From positions 1 through 33,709 of IMG/VR virus record IMGVR_UViG_3300023223_001030: 33,709 bases of DNA. One strand, 5' to 3'. The number at the start of each line of letters is the position of its first letter. The first letter of the stretch is position 1. A model generated the notes under the pieces. It was not told where the DNA came from. It ran no database searches and saw only the letters and a list, made by a program, of their open reading frames with translations. Made by a program: the position numbers and the translations under genes. Below are positions 7,030 to 13,749 of this stretch, piece after piece. The DNA is from a virus.

Positions 7030-7290
7030 ATAAAGACAATAGGATTAAGAATTTCTGAAGAAACACTTGAGTTAGTTCACAATGTTTTAAAAGAAGTTCT
7101 AGAGAACATATTCTCAAAATATGGATTAGATGTTACTGAAGGAACCACCCTGATGAGGCTAGCGATTTCTAATCTGGTATTTGCCCCTCCACATGAAACA
7201 GACGTGCAAATTATGGCTATCTCCTGCAAAGACGATAGTACGTTTGCAGCTTTTCTGAAAAACATTTTGGAGGTGTCTGTACAGCAATGA
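7030..7290 (+). CDS. Ribbon-helix-helix regulator with apparent ATA start
   Basis: The frame encodes about 86 residues: (M)KTIGLRISEETLELVHNVL..., then TLMRLAISNLVF. A short beta strand followed by two helices is typical of Arc/MetJ-type DNA-binding proteins. There is no ATG, GTG or TTG where the domain begins. An ATA codon at 7030 sits 9 bases after a good ribosome site (GAGG 7017-7020). The first in-frame ATG (7153) would remove the domain. The stop overlaps the next start as ATGA, which supports translation. It is the first gene of the early operon and may be an autoregulator. Confidence 0.6.
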   Translation: MKTIGLRISEETLELVHNVLKEVLENIFSKYGLDVTEGTTLMRLAISNLVFAPPHETDVQIMAISCKDDSTFAAFLKNILEVSVQQ

Positions 7291-7490
7291 GTCTCAATAG
7301 CACAACAATAAAACAATGTTGTGCAACAGCTCCTGTCTGGATATTTGTTTATTCAGATGGGAGAATTTTTGCTATATGTGAGAATGATTTTAGATCACCA
7401 AGTTACAGAATTGGTGTTGAAAAAATAATCAACATGAACACTAAAGCATCATTTCCACCTGAACAAATTTTTGTGGAGAAACTGAAATGA
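7287..7490 (+). CDS. Hypothetical small protein
   Basis: A 67-residue protein starts with ATGA overlap on both sides. It has CC at residues 11-12 and a lone C near 31, with a WIFVYSDGRIFAICENDF beta hairpin. The family is not recognised. Its position second in the early operon suggests a host-takeover or regulatory role. Confidence 0.6.
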   Translation: MSLNSTTIKQCCATAPVWIFVYSDGRIFAICENDFRSPSYRIGVEKIINMNTKASFPPEQIFVEKLK

Positions 7491-7714
7491 AAATTCTAAT
7501 TGTTGATCATAACACTAAAGAAAACATAGTTGTATACCACGATCCACGAGATGTGATTGAAAAACCAAAGGAAAAAATAATCCAAATAATTGGTAATGGG
7601 AAAATCCTGAGACAATTTCATCTAGTATACTGTGATTTAAGAAAGGTGCATTCACAAGATTTAGACTTTATTGAATATGAGTTTTATTATTTTGTAGACA
7701 GGGAGATAAACTAA
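7487..7714 (+). CDS. Hypothetical small protein
   Basis: The 75-residue protein (MKILIVDHNTKENIVVYHD...) looks alpha/beta with an aromatic C-terminus (FIEYEFYYFVD). No motif is recognised. It overlaps its neighbours by 4 bases (ATGA) and 1 base (TAATG). Confidence 0.6.
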   Translation: MKILIVDHNTKENIVVYHDPRDVIEKPKEKIIQIIGNGKILRQFHLVYCDLRKVHSQDLDFIEYEFYYFVDREIN

Positions 7715-7812
7715 TGGGAAATTTCCAATGTTCATTTTGTCCAAAATTATTTCATACAATTAAGGAACATAGACAACATTACAACAAAACACATTGGGTG
7801 GAGGATTGTTAG
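7714..7812 (+). CDS. C2H2 zinc-finger microprotein
   Basis: The 32-residue ORF is essentially one C2H2 finger: C6-x2-C9, 12 residues, H22-x4-H27. It starts by TAATG overlap with the previous gene. Single-finger proteins of this size recur in archaeal viruses as regulators. Its target is unknown. Confidence 0.6.
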   Translation: MGNFQCSFCPKLFHTIKEHRQHYNKTHWVEDC

Positions 7813-7814
7813 TT

Positions 7815-8009
7815 TTGGCTCAACAAATTATCTCTGTACAGAATCATAAAATTAGAAAGATAATCAAGAAAAGTTCTGTGGGATATTTCTGCAACGAATG
7901 CAATGCCCATTATTCACAACTAAACTGGGTGAAAGAAGACCATCCAGGAATTAATGTAAACAAGTTCAGTGTAATTGATTTGAGAAATATGGGGGACATT
8001 TTCTCTTGA
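7815..8009 (+). CDS. Zinc-binding small protein, TTG start
   Basis: TTG 7815 is chosen because GGTGGAGG (7797-7804) is correctly spaced for it; an upstream TTG at 7794 would add seven residues. The roughly 64-residue product has a basic N-terminus (NHKIRKIIKK) and YFCNECNAHY followed by a His-containing segment, possibly a C2H-type zinc site. Confidence 0.55.
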   Translation: MAQQIISVQNHKIRKIIKKSSVGYFCNECNAHYSQLNWVKEDHPGINVNKFSVIDLRNMGDIFS

Positions 8010-8101
8010 TTAAAGATCTAAAATGTGCATTTTGTAGTGATCTTGCAATCTTTCCTTGGAACAGGGGCAAGTCCTGTATTTTTAATGGAGTGAATAACTG
8101 A
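8006..8101 (+). CDS. CxxC microprotein, TTG start
   Basis: A 31-residue frame starts by TTGA overlap with the previous stop and ends by TGATG overlap with the next start. It contains KCAFC and one later Cys (SCIF). The overlaps at both ends are the main support. Confidence 0.45.
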   Translation: MIKDLKCAFCSDLAIFPWNRGKSCIFNGVNN

Positions 8102-8304
8102 TGGGAAAATACCAATATCATGTAAGTGATCATACTGCACAATATCTTTGTACAATTTCAAATGAACTAGCAGAAGCCAACAGACTAAAGAGGATAGAAA
8201 TAAAAATCAATACTGAATCTGGGTTTGGTCATACAGGGAAAGGCATAGGATTATGGATTGTTGAAAAGACCACAGTAAACAAAGAATTGGAGGACAAGGC
8301 ATAA
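8101..8304 (+). CDS. Hypothetical small protein
   Basis: The 67-residue protein (MGKYQYHVSDHTAQYLC...) has a helix rich in Glu/Arg/Lys and a Gly-rich turn (GFGHTGKGIGLWIVEK). No family is recognised. The start and stop overlap the neighbouring genes by one or two bases. Confidence 0.6.
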   Translation: MGKYQYHVSDHTAQYLCTISNELAEANRLKRIEIKINTESGFGHTGKGIGLWIVEKTTVNKELEDKA

Positions 8305-8567
8305 TGTCTTCAGAAGAAAAATCTCCATACTTTTCAACACGAGTAAGAATAGGTACACTCACAACAGTGAAACATTTTGGATTCAAAGAGCTAACAGTAG
8401 AGGTAACATATGGGAATCAGGATGCAATTGAAATTAGAAATAAAGAAGATTTTGCACAGGTAACAGATAACATCACAATACAAAAGAAAATTTGGGATCT
8501 ACATGATGCAGTAATCAAAGAAGGAGAAGATAGAGGGAACAAATTCGTTGAGGTAGAACAAGAATGA
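8304..8567 (+). CDS. Hypothetical protein in the recombination cluster
   Basis: The 87-residue acidic protein has alternating strands (TRVRIGTLTTVKHFGFKELTVEVTYG). It starts by TAATG overlap, and the next gene starts by ATGA overlap. It lies two genes before the putative annealing protein, so it may assist DNA handling. No motif supports this directly. Confidence 0.6.
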   Translation: MSSEEKSPYFSTRVRIGTLTTVKHFGFKELTVEVTYGNQDAIEIRNKEDFAQVTDNITIQKKIWDLHDAVIKEGEDRGNKFVEVEQE

Positions 8568-8911
8568 TGATTAGTAGAATCCTAAAATTTGTCTTAGGAC
8601 ATGAAAGATTTTTCCATACTCTATGTGGTGTACTTGCTGAATCATTCAAGAAAACTAAATACACAGGAAATACTATGGTCTTTACTAATAAAATTAAACT
8701 CAGTATAGAACAACATGATTCAAAATCACTAGCAATATCTAAAGCATTACAAGAAGTAGGAGATCGGATTCTAGACGAATTAAAAGATGTAGATTTTACA
8801 AAAATTTACCTTTGTGAAATTAAAGTTGTAGCAAGGAAGAATCAAGATACAGAAGATGTATATGATAATTTTATGGTATTACCAGATGCCTCAGCGGAGG
8901 TCGAGGAATAA
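8564..8911 (+). CDS. Hypothetical protein preceding the annealing-protein candidate
   Basis: The 115-residue protein begins MMISRILKFVLGHERFFHTL and has the charged strand IYLCEIKVVARKN near the C-terminus. It is translationally coupled to the next gene (TAATG at 8909-8913). I do not recognise the family. Confidence 0.6.
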   Translation: MMISRILKFVLGHERFFHTLCGVLAESFKKTKYTGNTMVFTNKIKLSIEQHDSKSLAISKALQEVGDRILDELKDVDFTKIYLCEIKVVARKNQDTEDVYDNFMVLPDASAEVEE

Positions 8912-9615
8912 TGAATGAAACTACTGACCTCGTAAAATCTGACTATTCAATTATGGATAGTGCCGATGAACAACAAATCATTTCTTCCAATGATGATCTA
9001 AAACATGCACTAGTCTATGATCTCAAGGGAACTAAACAAATTACCTACATTGGATTAAAATATCTCGTTCTAAAAATGAGTCAGAGTAATCAGGCTCTAC
9101 ATATTCTAAAATCTGAAGTTACACTTGACAAAGATGATCCTGAAAATAAACCAATGTGGTATTGGCGAAGTATTGTCCGAGTTAGAAACCACCTCACAGG
9201 ATTAGAAACTGAGGGAATTTCAGAAGCACCATACTTTGAGAATGGTAAATATGATAAATTTGGAAGAACAAAGGCAATTTCAAAAGCAGAAAGAAACGCT
9301 TGGAGAAAACAAATTCCTGAACTTGAAATTATTACATTATTAAAAAATGTAGATGGTGAACGTACTCAGAAGATAGAATCTGGTAGTTCTTCTGCAAAAG
9401 CTCTAAACAAAATTTGTACTTGTGAAAATCCTCATATCGGTATAGCTTCAGGCAAATGTTTGAAATGTGGAGGAAAACAAGAATTAACAACTATAGAAGA
9501 AAATAATGAAATAGATTCTGAATACTACTGCACATGTGAAAACTCAATTCATAATTCTATAACAAATGGAAAGACATGTCTAACTTGTAACAAACTAACG
9601 AGGAGTAAAAAATAA
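8911..9615 (+). CDS. Candidate single-strand annealing protein with two C-terminal zinc ribbons
   Basis: The protein has 234 residues. Residues 40-150 show a pattern seen in phage ssDNA-annealing or Rad52/Erf/Sak-like proteins: QITYIGLKYLV, then MWYWRSIVRVRNHLTGLETEG, then FGRTKAISKAERNAWRKQIPE. The C-terminus adds two zinc ribbons (C169/C171/C183/C186 and C207/C209/C223/C226), which may bind DNA. It would help recombination-dependent replication or circularisation. It is the only replication/recombination-type protein I can suggest in the early operon. The assignment is from remembered motifs and needs a profile search. Confidence 0.45.
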   Translation: MNETTDLVKSDYSIMDSADEQQIISSNDDLKHALVYDLKGTKQITYIGLKYLVLKMSQSNQALHILKSEVTLDKDDPENKPMWYWRSIVRVRNHLTGLETEGISEAPYFENGKYDKFGRTKAISKAERNAWRKQIPELEIITLLKNVDGERTQKIESGSSSAKALNKICTCENPHIGIASGKCLKCGGKQELTTIEENNEIDSEYYCTCENSIHNSITNGKTCLTCNKLTRSKK

Positions 9616-9872
9616 TGATGCAAGATACATCTCTAGAATCATGGTGTAATACTGTAAAACCACAACTTACAGAAAGGCAATTGGAAATTTATCAAACTAT
9701 TCAAAAATCACCTAATCACACAGCAGCCGAATATGCACAACAATTAGTTAGACCTGTCAATACAATTTCAGGAAGATTTGGTGAGCTTAGAGATTTAGGA
9801 AAAATACAACGAATACAGAGAAGACAATGTAACGTTACAAAGGGAAATGCTTGGACTTGGAAAATAAAATGA
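9615..9872 (+). CDS. Winged-helix DNA-binding protein
   Basis: The 85-residue protein has a clear winged helix: LTERQLEIYQTIQ, TAAEYAQQLVRPVNTISGRFGELRDLGKI, then a basic wing (RIQRRQCNVTKGNAWTW). It resembles MarR/replication-associated wHTH proteins of phages. It overlaps the annealing-protein gene (TAATG) and the next microprotein (ATGA). Confidence 0.65.
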   Translation: MMQDTSLESWCNTVKPQLTERQLEIYQTIQKSPNHTAAEYAQQLVRPVNTISGRFGELRDLGKIQRIQRRQCNVTKGNAWTWKIK

Positions 9873-9967
9873 TCACACATGGCATACTAGCATATCATGA
9901 TAAAAATCATGATACTTTGATGCATTATGGAAAAAAATGTGTAATTTGTGAGGAGGGGTTATCTTGA
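9869..9967 (+). CDS. His/Cys-rich microprotein
   Basis: The 32-residue ORF (MITHGILAYHDKNHDTLMHYGKKCVICEEGLS) has a CVIC pair preceded by several His residues that could complete a zinc site. Overlaps at both ends (ATGA and TTGA) support it. Confidence 0.5.
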   Translation: MITHGILAYHDKNHDTLMHYGKKCVICEEGLS

Positions 9968-10266
9968 ATCAAATAGTAATTAATAGACGTAGACCTAGTT
10001 TTCTTCATTCATCATTAAGAATTGATGGTATTACTGCAATTTTAGAGTCACTAAGGAAAGGCGAACTGACTTTTACACAACTATACATGGACTCTAATAT
10101 AAAATTCAAAAAGTCATTCTTGAAATATTCAAAGTATTGTAAAGACAAACAATTCGTTACAAGTAAGCGAGGAATCAGTAAAACTCCGAATAGATGGGAA
10201 GGCAGAACTGTTGTGTATTATTCAATAACTGAAAAGGGAAGAGAATTTTTGGAGATGCTAAAATGA
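9964..10266 (+). CDS. Winged-helix transcription regulator, TTG start
   Basis: TTG 9964 follows a strong GAGGAGGGG site. The 100-residue product is a thaumarchaeal-type wHTH: IDGITAILESLRKGELTFTQLYMDSNIKFKKSFLKYSKYC as the helical core, and YYSITEKGREFLEML as the typical wing and last helix. It probably regulates viral or host promoters. Confidence 0.65.
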   Translation: MNQIVINRRRPSFLHSSLRIDGITAILESLRKGELTFTQLYMDSNIKFKKSFLKYSKYCKDKQFVTSKRGISKTPNRWEGRTVVYYSITEKGREFLEMLK

Positions 10267-10382
10267 AAGTTTATTGTATCAGACATCATGGGGAATGTAT
10301 TAAAAAATTAGATGGGTATTGGTATTGTCCAGAAAATTTTTGTGGGATTATAGAGATTACACTTCGAGGTAAGAAAAAATAA
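10263..10382 (+). CDS. Zinc-ribbon microprotein
   Basis: The 39-residue ORF has YCIRHHGEC and YCPENFC, a likely single zinc site. Its 3' end contains ACACTTCGAGGTAAG, a 15-base string also found exactly at 5394-5408 before the integrase. In both places it supplies a ribosome site to the next gene. Confidence 0.55.
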   Translation: MKVYCIRHHGECIKKLDGYWYCPENFCGIIEITLRGKKK

Positions 10383-10768
10383 TGCCAAAAGCCGGATTCA
10401 AATCAATCACTGTTTCAGAAACTGTTTATGATAAATTTCATGAGACATATCAAAAAAGTAAAGACGACCTTGTAATGAAAGGGGTTAGCAGTTTTTCAGG
10501 TTATTTAACTTACATGTTAGAGGAGATAATGCAAAAGGATAAGACATTTGCAAGATATGCTCCAAAAATTGAAAAAATTTCGGTTGATGATGATCGTGTT
10601 ATACTAAAAGACAATATCAAAAACAGAATTGCCGAAGTTATAATCAACAAAGAAAGAGAATTATTCTGTCAGTTATGTGATGAGGAAGATTGTGTACATA
10701 TCGGTTTTGTGTTTTCATTACCAGATGTCTATGAGATACTAAACGAAAGGAAGAAAGTGACACAATAA
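10382..10768 (+). CDS. Conserved thaumarchaeal RHH-like/zinc protein
   Basis: The 128-residue protein begins MPKAGFKSITVSETVYDKF, a ribbon-helix-helix-like start, then SFSGYLTYMLEEIMQKD, then a second domain IEKISVDDDRVILKDNIKNR. It ends with CQLCDEEDCVHIGFVFSLPDVYEIL, a probable Cys/His zinc site. As I remember, near-identical proteins are common on thaumarchaeal chromosomes, which makes this one of the best host markers here. It is likely a regulator that binds DNA through the N-terminus. Confidence 0.75.
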   Translation: MPKAGFKSITVSETVYDKFHETYQKSKDDLVMKGVSSFSGYLTYMLEEIMQKDKTFARYAPKIEKISVDDDRVILKDNIKNRIAEVIINKERELFCQLCDEEDCVHIGFVFSLPDVYEILNERKKVTQ

Positions 10769-10953
10769 TGGGTCAATGCATCGGTATCTGTGGAAGGTAT
10801 GAAACAACAGGCTTTGCAGGATACATTAAAAATTTCAAGTGGTGTACACGTTGCAGTCTTTTTATCAAAGTTTCTACTAGAATGTGTCCATGTTGTAAGA
10901 CACAATTGAGAGTAAAATCATTTCAGCCCCAACCAATGGAGGTTAAAAATTGA
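10768..10953 (+). CDS. CIGICGRY-type zinc-ribbon protein
   Basis: The 61-residue protein begins MGQCIGICGRY and continues with CTRCSLFI and CPCCKTQL, giving three Cys pairs. This small family is widespread in Nitrososphaeria genomes as I recall. A truncated relative lies at 2838-2930. It starts by TAATG overlap with the previous gene. Its function is unknown. Confidence 0.65.
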   Translation: MGQCIGICGRYETTGFAGYIKNFKWCTRCSLFIKVSTRMCPCCKTQLRVKSFQPQPMEVKN

Positions 10954-11087
10954 TTTACTACACTCAGTGGTGCAACAAGTGCAAAAAGAAGATAGGTAGA
11001 TTTGAAGAGCAATTTCGCAATTCAATGCTATCTGGTTCAAAATGTGGAGTTTGTCACACTGTATTAGAAGTGATGGAGATCACATGA
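10950..11087 (+). CDS. Zinc-ribbon microprotein, TTG start
   Basis: The 45-residue frame starts at TTG 10950 (TTGA overlap) and ends with ATGA overlap. It contains WCNKCKKKIG and CGVCHTVLE, a CxxC...CxxC ribbon with a basic linker. The overlap at its end fixes the start of the next gene at 11084. Confidence 0.55.
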   Translation: MIYYTQWCNKCKKKIGRFEEQFRNSMLSGSKCGVCHTVLEVMEIT

Positions 11088-11416
11088 CAGTCAAACGCAC
11101 AACAATTGTTTCTACAAGATGGGAACTAAAAGACTTGGATGATATTGAGAAATTGTTAAAACCAGATGGTGCATTCAATACCACTTCTGAGGCCATAAGA
11201 GAGTGTACAAAGGTGGGTGTTAAGGTCCACAACTACCAAACAATGATGGAAGATCCTGAGAAAGCAGAAGAATTCAGGAAAAAAATGCAGGAGATTATTG
11301 AAAATGAAGAGATGGATGTTTGGGCTGATTCAATGAGCCATGCCCAAATGGATGGATTCATCTTATTCCTACAAATGAAAAAAGATCAAAGATACAAGGT
11401 GGCAAAGCTTATCTAA
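11084..11416 (+). CDS. Ribbon-helix-helix regulator
   Basis: ATG 11084 is preferred over the upstream ATG 11042, which runs through the preceding zinc microprotein in another frame. The 110-residue protein has TTIVSTRWELKDLDDIEKLL and NTTSEAIRECTKVGVKV, the strand-helix-helix order of RHH proteins. A long acidic helix (MMEDPEKAEEFRKKMQEI) follows for oligomerisation. It closes the first half of the early operon. Confidence 0.65.
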   Translation: MTVKRTTIVSTRWELKDLDDIEKLLKPDGAFNTTSEAIRECTKVGVKVHNYQTMMEDPEKAEEFRKKMQEIIENEEMDVWADSMSHAQMDGFILFLQMKKDQRYKVAKLI

Positions 11417-11441
11417 AAATATTTTATTAGATTCTGTAAGT

Positions 11442-11504
11442 TGTATGTTTGTATGTATGTATGTATGTATTACACATTATTATTATTATTATTATTATTA
11501 TTAT
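11442..11504. repeat. Two adjacent microsatellites, (GTAT)n and (ATT)n
   Basis: A run of GTAT units (about 11442-11470) is followed within six bases by an unbroken ATT run at 11476-11504. Such simple repeats are rare in compact viral genomes and can vary in length by slippage. They lie in the only sizeable gap inside the early operon, so length change could alter promoter spacing. Confidence 0.85.
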
Positions 11505-11512
11505 AGAATAGT

Positions 11513-11544
11513 AATCCTCTCTCTCCCCTCTCTTTTTGGAGGAG
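11513..11544 (+). promoter_or_regulatory. Pyrimidine tract facing a strong ribosome site
   Basis: An uninterrupted C/T tract (CCTCTCTCTCCCCTCTCTTT) is followed at once by GGAGGAG. The tract can pair with the ribosome site and hide it. This might form a translational switch or attenuator before the second half of the early operon. Confidence 0.35.
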
Positions 11545-11549
11545 ATGAT

Positions 11550-11591
11550 ATGAATGATTATTTTTTGTTTGACGACGTGGAGGAAAATTAG
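11550..11591 (+). CDS. Possible 13-residue leader peptide
   Basis: ATG 11550 lies 5 bases after GGAGGAG and encodes MNDYFLFDDVEEN. Its last codons include GTGGAGG, which serves as ribosome site for the next gene at 11594. Such an arrangement couples translation of leader and gene. It is too short to prove from sequence alone. Confidence 0.35.
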   Translation: MNDYFLFDDVEEN

Positions 11592-11593
11592 TT

Positions 11594-11863
11594 ATGGCTA
11601 ATTTAGATAAGTCTTTTGCAATTGCAATTAGTAAAGCTCCTGAAGATCCAGGAGAGAAAAAAGATTGGGTCAATCAAATGATGAGGATACAAGTTGCGAT
11701 GTGGTTAGACGACAAATGTGTTTGTCTTGAATGTAAACACAAGTATGAATCAGTGGATGATTTTATGAAAAGAAGCCCAACAAGAGGTCACACTAAAAAT
11801 TTTACTTTTGTCTGTGAGGAATGTTATCCTACTTACAAATCCAAATTAGGGGATATGAAATAA
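11594..11863 (+). CDS. Zinc-ribbon protein
   Basis: The 89-residue protein has a helical N-half (ANLDKSFAIAISKAPEDPGEKKDWVNQMM) and a zinc-binding C-half, CVCLECKHKYESVDDF and FVCEECYPTY. It starts the second half of the early operon and overlaps the next gene by TAATG. Its role is unknown. Confidence 0.6.
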   Translation: MANLDKSFAIAISKAPEDPGEKKDWVNQMMRIQVAMWLDDKCVCLECKHKYESVDDFMKRSPTRGHTKNFTFVCEECYPTYKSKLGDMK

Positions 11864-12111
11864 TGCCTTTAGTAACTACAGCTTGCAATCAATGTGAACA
11901 AAATTCACATACTAGATGCCCTGCTGAAAATCTAGCTAGATGGGGATTCATTAGTAATGCTGGAGATCATTGTTATTGTGCATCTAAAGGACATCCAACT
12001 CCTGAATCAACCAAAGAAATTCCAAGAATAAAATCAATGTTAGGTAAACAAGACGAAGAGAGAGATATTGCCACTAATACAGTTGTACAAGAAGAGGTTG
12101 AAGTTGATTGA
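11863..12111 (+). CDS. Cys/His-rich small protein
   Basis: ATG 11863 (TAATG overlap) is preferred over ATG 11821, which lies inside the previous gene. The 82-residue product has CNQCEQNSHTRCP and HCYCASKGHP, together a possible zinc-binding site. The C-terminus is acidic (EEVEVD). Confidence 0.6.
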   Translation: MPLVTTACNQCEQNSHTRCPAENLARWGFISNAGDHCYCASKGHPTPESTKEIPRIKSMLGKQDEERDIATNTVVQEEVEVD

Positions 12112-12422
12112 GTGAAAAAGGTAAAGCAATCTTTGAACAAATCTTTGAGGGTAAAACAGCACAAATTTTAGATCATTTAGCTGAAACAACACCTTTTGAT
12201 TTTTCAGTAGATGAATTAGCTAAAATACACTCCATGACATACACCGAAGTCTTCAACATCGTTCAACATTTGAGTGATTTCAAATTAGTAAGAAAATTTC
12301 AAAAAAACAATATTACTTATTATGCTTTGGAAGATAATAAAAAGACTCAGTGTTTAGTGATATTTCTACATGAAGTCATGATGGACTTTTTTGATGCACA
12401 AAAGGAAAATCACGATGCCTAA
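12108..12422 (+). CDS. Winged-helix regulator, TTG start
   Basis: The 104-residue protein starts by TTGA overlap. It has AQILDHLAETTPFDFSVDELAKIHSMTYTEVFNIVQHLSDFKLV, a helix-turn-helix, then a short wing (NNITYYALEDN). A helical dimerisation tail follows. The pattern resembles archaeal ArsR-like regulators. Confidence 0.6.
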   Translation: MSEKGKAIFEQIFEGKTAQILDHLAETTPFDFSVDELAKIHSMTYTEVFNIVQHLSDFKLVRKFQKNNITYYALEDNKKTQCLVIFLHEVMMDFFDAQKENHDA

Positions 12423-12564
12423 AACAAAGTTACCAACCCAATCAAAATCAAAAAAAGTATTTTGTAGAAACTGCAATAAACAATTAATCTTTTCAAAACG
12501 ATTCAATCCATGTCCACAGTGTGATCATGTAAACAAAAAACCATTAACGAGGAGAGCACGATGA
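12415..12564 (+). CDS. Basic zinc-ribbon protein
   Basis: The 49-residue ORF is very basic (MPKTKLPTQSKSKKVF) with CRNC and CPQCDH. It overlaps the regulator before it by 8 bases and the HNH gene by ATGA. Its charge suggests nucleic-acid binding. Confidence 0.55.
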   Translation: MPKTKLPTQSKSKKVFCRNCNKQLIFSKRFNPCPQCDHVNKKPLTRRAR

Positions 12565-13010
12565 GAAAAGATCAAAAAGAATACATGAAGATTTGGAGGA
12601 AAAACAACAAAGAAAAACTAAAACTCTACTTTAAAGAATATAGAAAGAAAAACGTAAAAAAAATTAGACAGAGAGATGCTAAAATTTATCAAAAAAACAA
12701 AGAAGTAGTTTTAATAAGAAACAAAGAATACAGAGATAATCAAAAATTCCAATGTATATATCATTATTCAAAAGGAGAATTAAATTGTAATTGTTGTGGA
12801 GAATCAATACATCAATTTCTGACTATTGATCATATCAACAATGACGGAAACATTCATAGAAAAACTCTCAAAAGATCTGGAGCTGCAACTTACAGATGGC
12901 TCATCAAAAATAATTCTCCAAAAGGATTTCAAGTTTTATGTTTTAATTGTAATCTTGGTAAGTCAATAAACAAAGGTATCTGCCCACATCAAAAGAGGAA
13001 AATGAAATGA
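12561..13010 (+). CDS. HNH endonuclease
   Basis: The protein has 149 residues. A very basic helical N-terminus (residues 1-60, WRKNNKEKLKLYFKEYRKK) is likely DNA-binding. The HNH core follows: CNCCGE at 76-81, TIDHINNDG with D90-H91, and LCFNCNLGKS with C127 and C130. This is the free-standing HNH type common in phages, similar to homing endonucleases. It overlaps the next C2H2 gene and lies one gene before the methyltransferase. Confidence 0.8.
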   Translation: MRKDQKEYMKIWRKNNKEKLKLYFKEYRKKNVKKIRQRDAKIYQKNKEVVLIRNKEYRDNQKFQCIYHYSKGELNCNCCGESIHQFLTIDHINNDGNIHRKTLKRSGAATYRWLIKNNSPKGFQVLCFNCNLGKSINKGICPHQKRKMK

Positions 13011-13111
13011 AGTGTGAAGACTGTCCATTTGAAACTGAATCACCTATTGGCTTAGTAATCCATCTGGGAAAAGCATCACACACCCCAAGAAAAAAAAGGA
13101 GTAGGTTATGA
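13007..13111 (+). CDS. C2H2 zinc-finger microprotein
   Basis: This 34-residue ORF has C3-x2-C6, 12 residues, H19-x5-H25 and then a basic tail (TPRKKRSRL). ATGA overlaps occur at both ends. It lies between the HNH nuclease and the methyltransferase and could be a DNA-binding accessory. Confidence 0.6.
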   Translation: MKCEDCPFETESPIGLVIHLGKASHTPRKKRSRL

Positions 13112-13749
13112 CAATTCCAACAAAGTATAAACTTGTAGTAGGTGATCCTAGCTGGCCTTACACTAAATTCTCAAATGATACCATAGAGGTTGGTGATTCA
13201 AAGAGAAGAATCACACCTTACAGACCGATGTCTGTAGAACAAATAAAATCATTACCAGTAAATGAAATTACTGAAAAGGATTCTGTCTTACTATTATGGT
13301 GTACTGGACCACATAATCAATCAGCACTTGAAGTTATAGAGGCGTGGGGATTCAAATACATAACATGGCAATTCGCATGGCTTAAACGAAATAAAAATGT
13401 GCATTCATTTCATACAGGTTACGGTCATTACACAGGTTCAAACACTGAGATTTGTATTCTAGCAAAGAAAGGAAAGGGATTACCAGTATTACGTCATGGT
13501 ATTAACCAAATCTTTGATGGACCAATAACCACACACTCCAAAAAACCACAGGTATTCAGACAAAGAACTGAACAAATTTTTGGAGATGTTTCACGAATAG
13601 AACTATTTGCACGTACTAATATTCCTGGATGGGTATGTGTGGGTAACGAAGTTGACAGTCAAGATATTAAACTTAGTTTAGAACAAATTTCTAACTCGTC
13701 ATATAATCCAAAATCATTAAAAGAAGAACCTCTGGAGTGTTTCTTTTGA
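13108..13749 (+). CDS. MT-A70-type N6-adenine methyltransferase
   Basis: The 213-residue protein begins with the catalytic motif GDPSWPY (DPSW at residues 13-16, a DPPW variant). YRPMSVEQIKSLPV and the VLLLWCTGPH strand follow. TGYGHYTGSNTEICILAKKG and IELFARTNIPGWVCVGNEV are the usual MT-A70 C-terminal signatures. The family transfers methyl from S-adenosylmethionine to adenine N6. In a virus it could protect DNA from host restriction or from the HNH nucleases on either side. Ser for the second Pro in the motif is unusual but tolerated in relatives. Confidence 0.82.
   Translation: MTIPTKYKLVVGDPSWPYTKFSNDTIEVGDSKRRITPYRPMSVEQIKSLPVNEITEKDSVLLLWCTGPHNQSALEVIEAWGFKYITWQFAWLKRNKNVHSFHTGYGHYTGSNTEICILAKKGKGLPVLRHGINQIFDGPITTHSKKPQVFRQRTEQIFGDVSRIELFARTNIPGWVCVGNEVDSQDIKLSLEQISNSSYNPKSLKEEPLECFF

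Noticed and set aside
11042-11083. Upstream ATG for the RHH gene ending at 11416
   Set aside because: The extra 14 residues (rich in Cys/Ser/His) overlap a zinc microprotein in another frame. ATG 11084 gives the ATGA junction typical of this operon and a normal RHH N-terminus.
11442-11504. Tandem repeats considered as a CRISPR array or iterons
   Set aside because: The units are 3-4 bases with no spacers, so they are microsatellites. No array of 20-40 base repeats occurs anywhere in the window.
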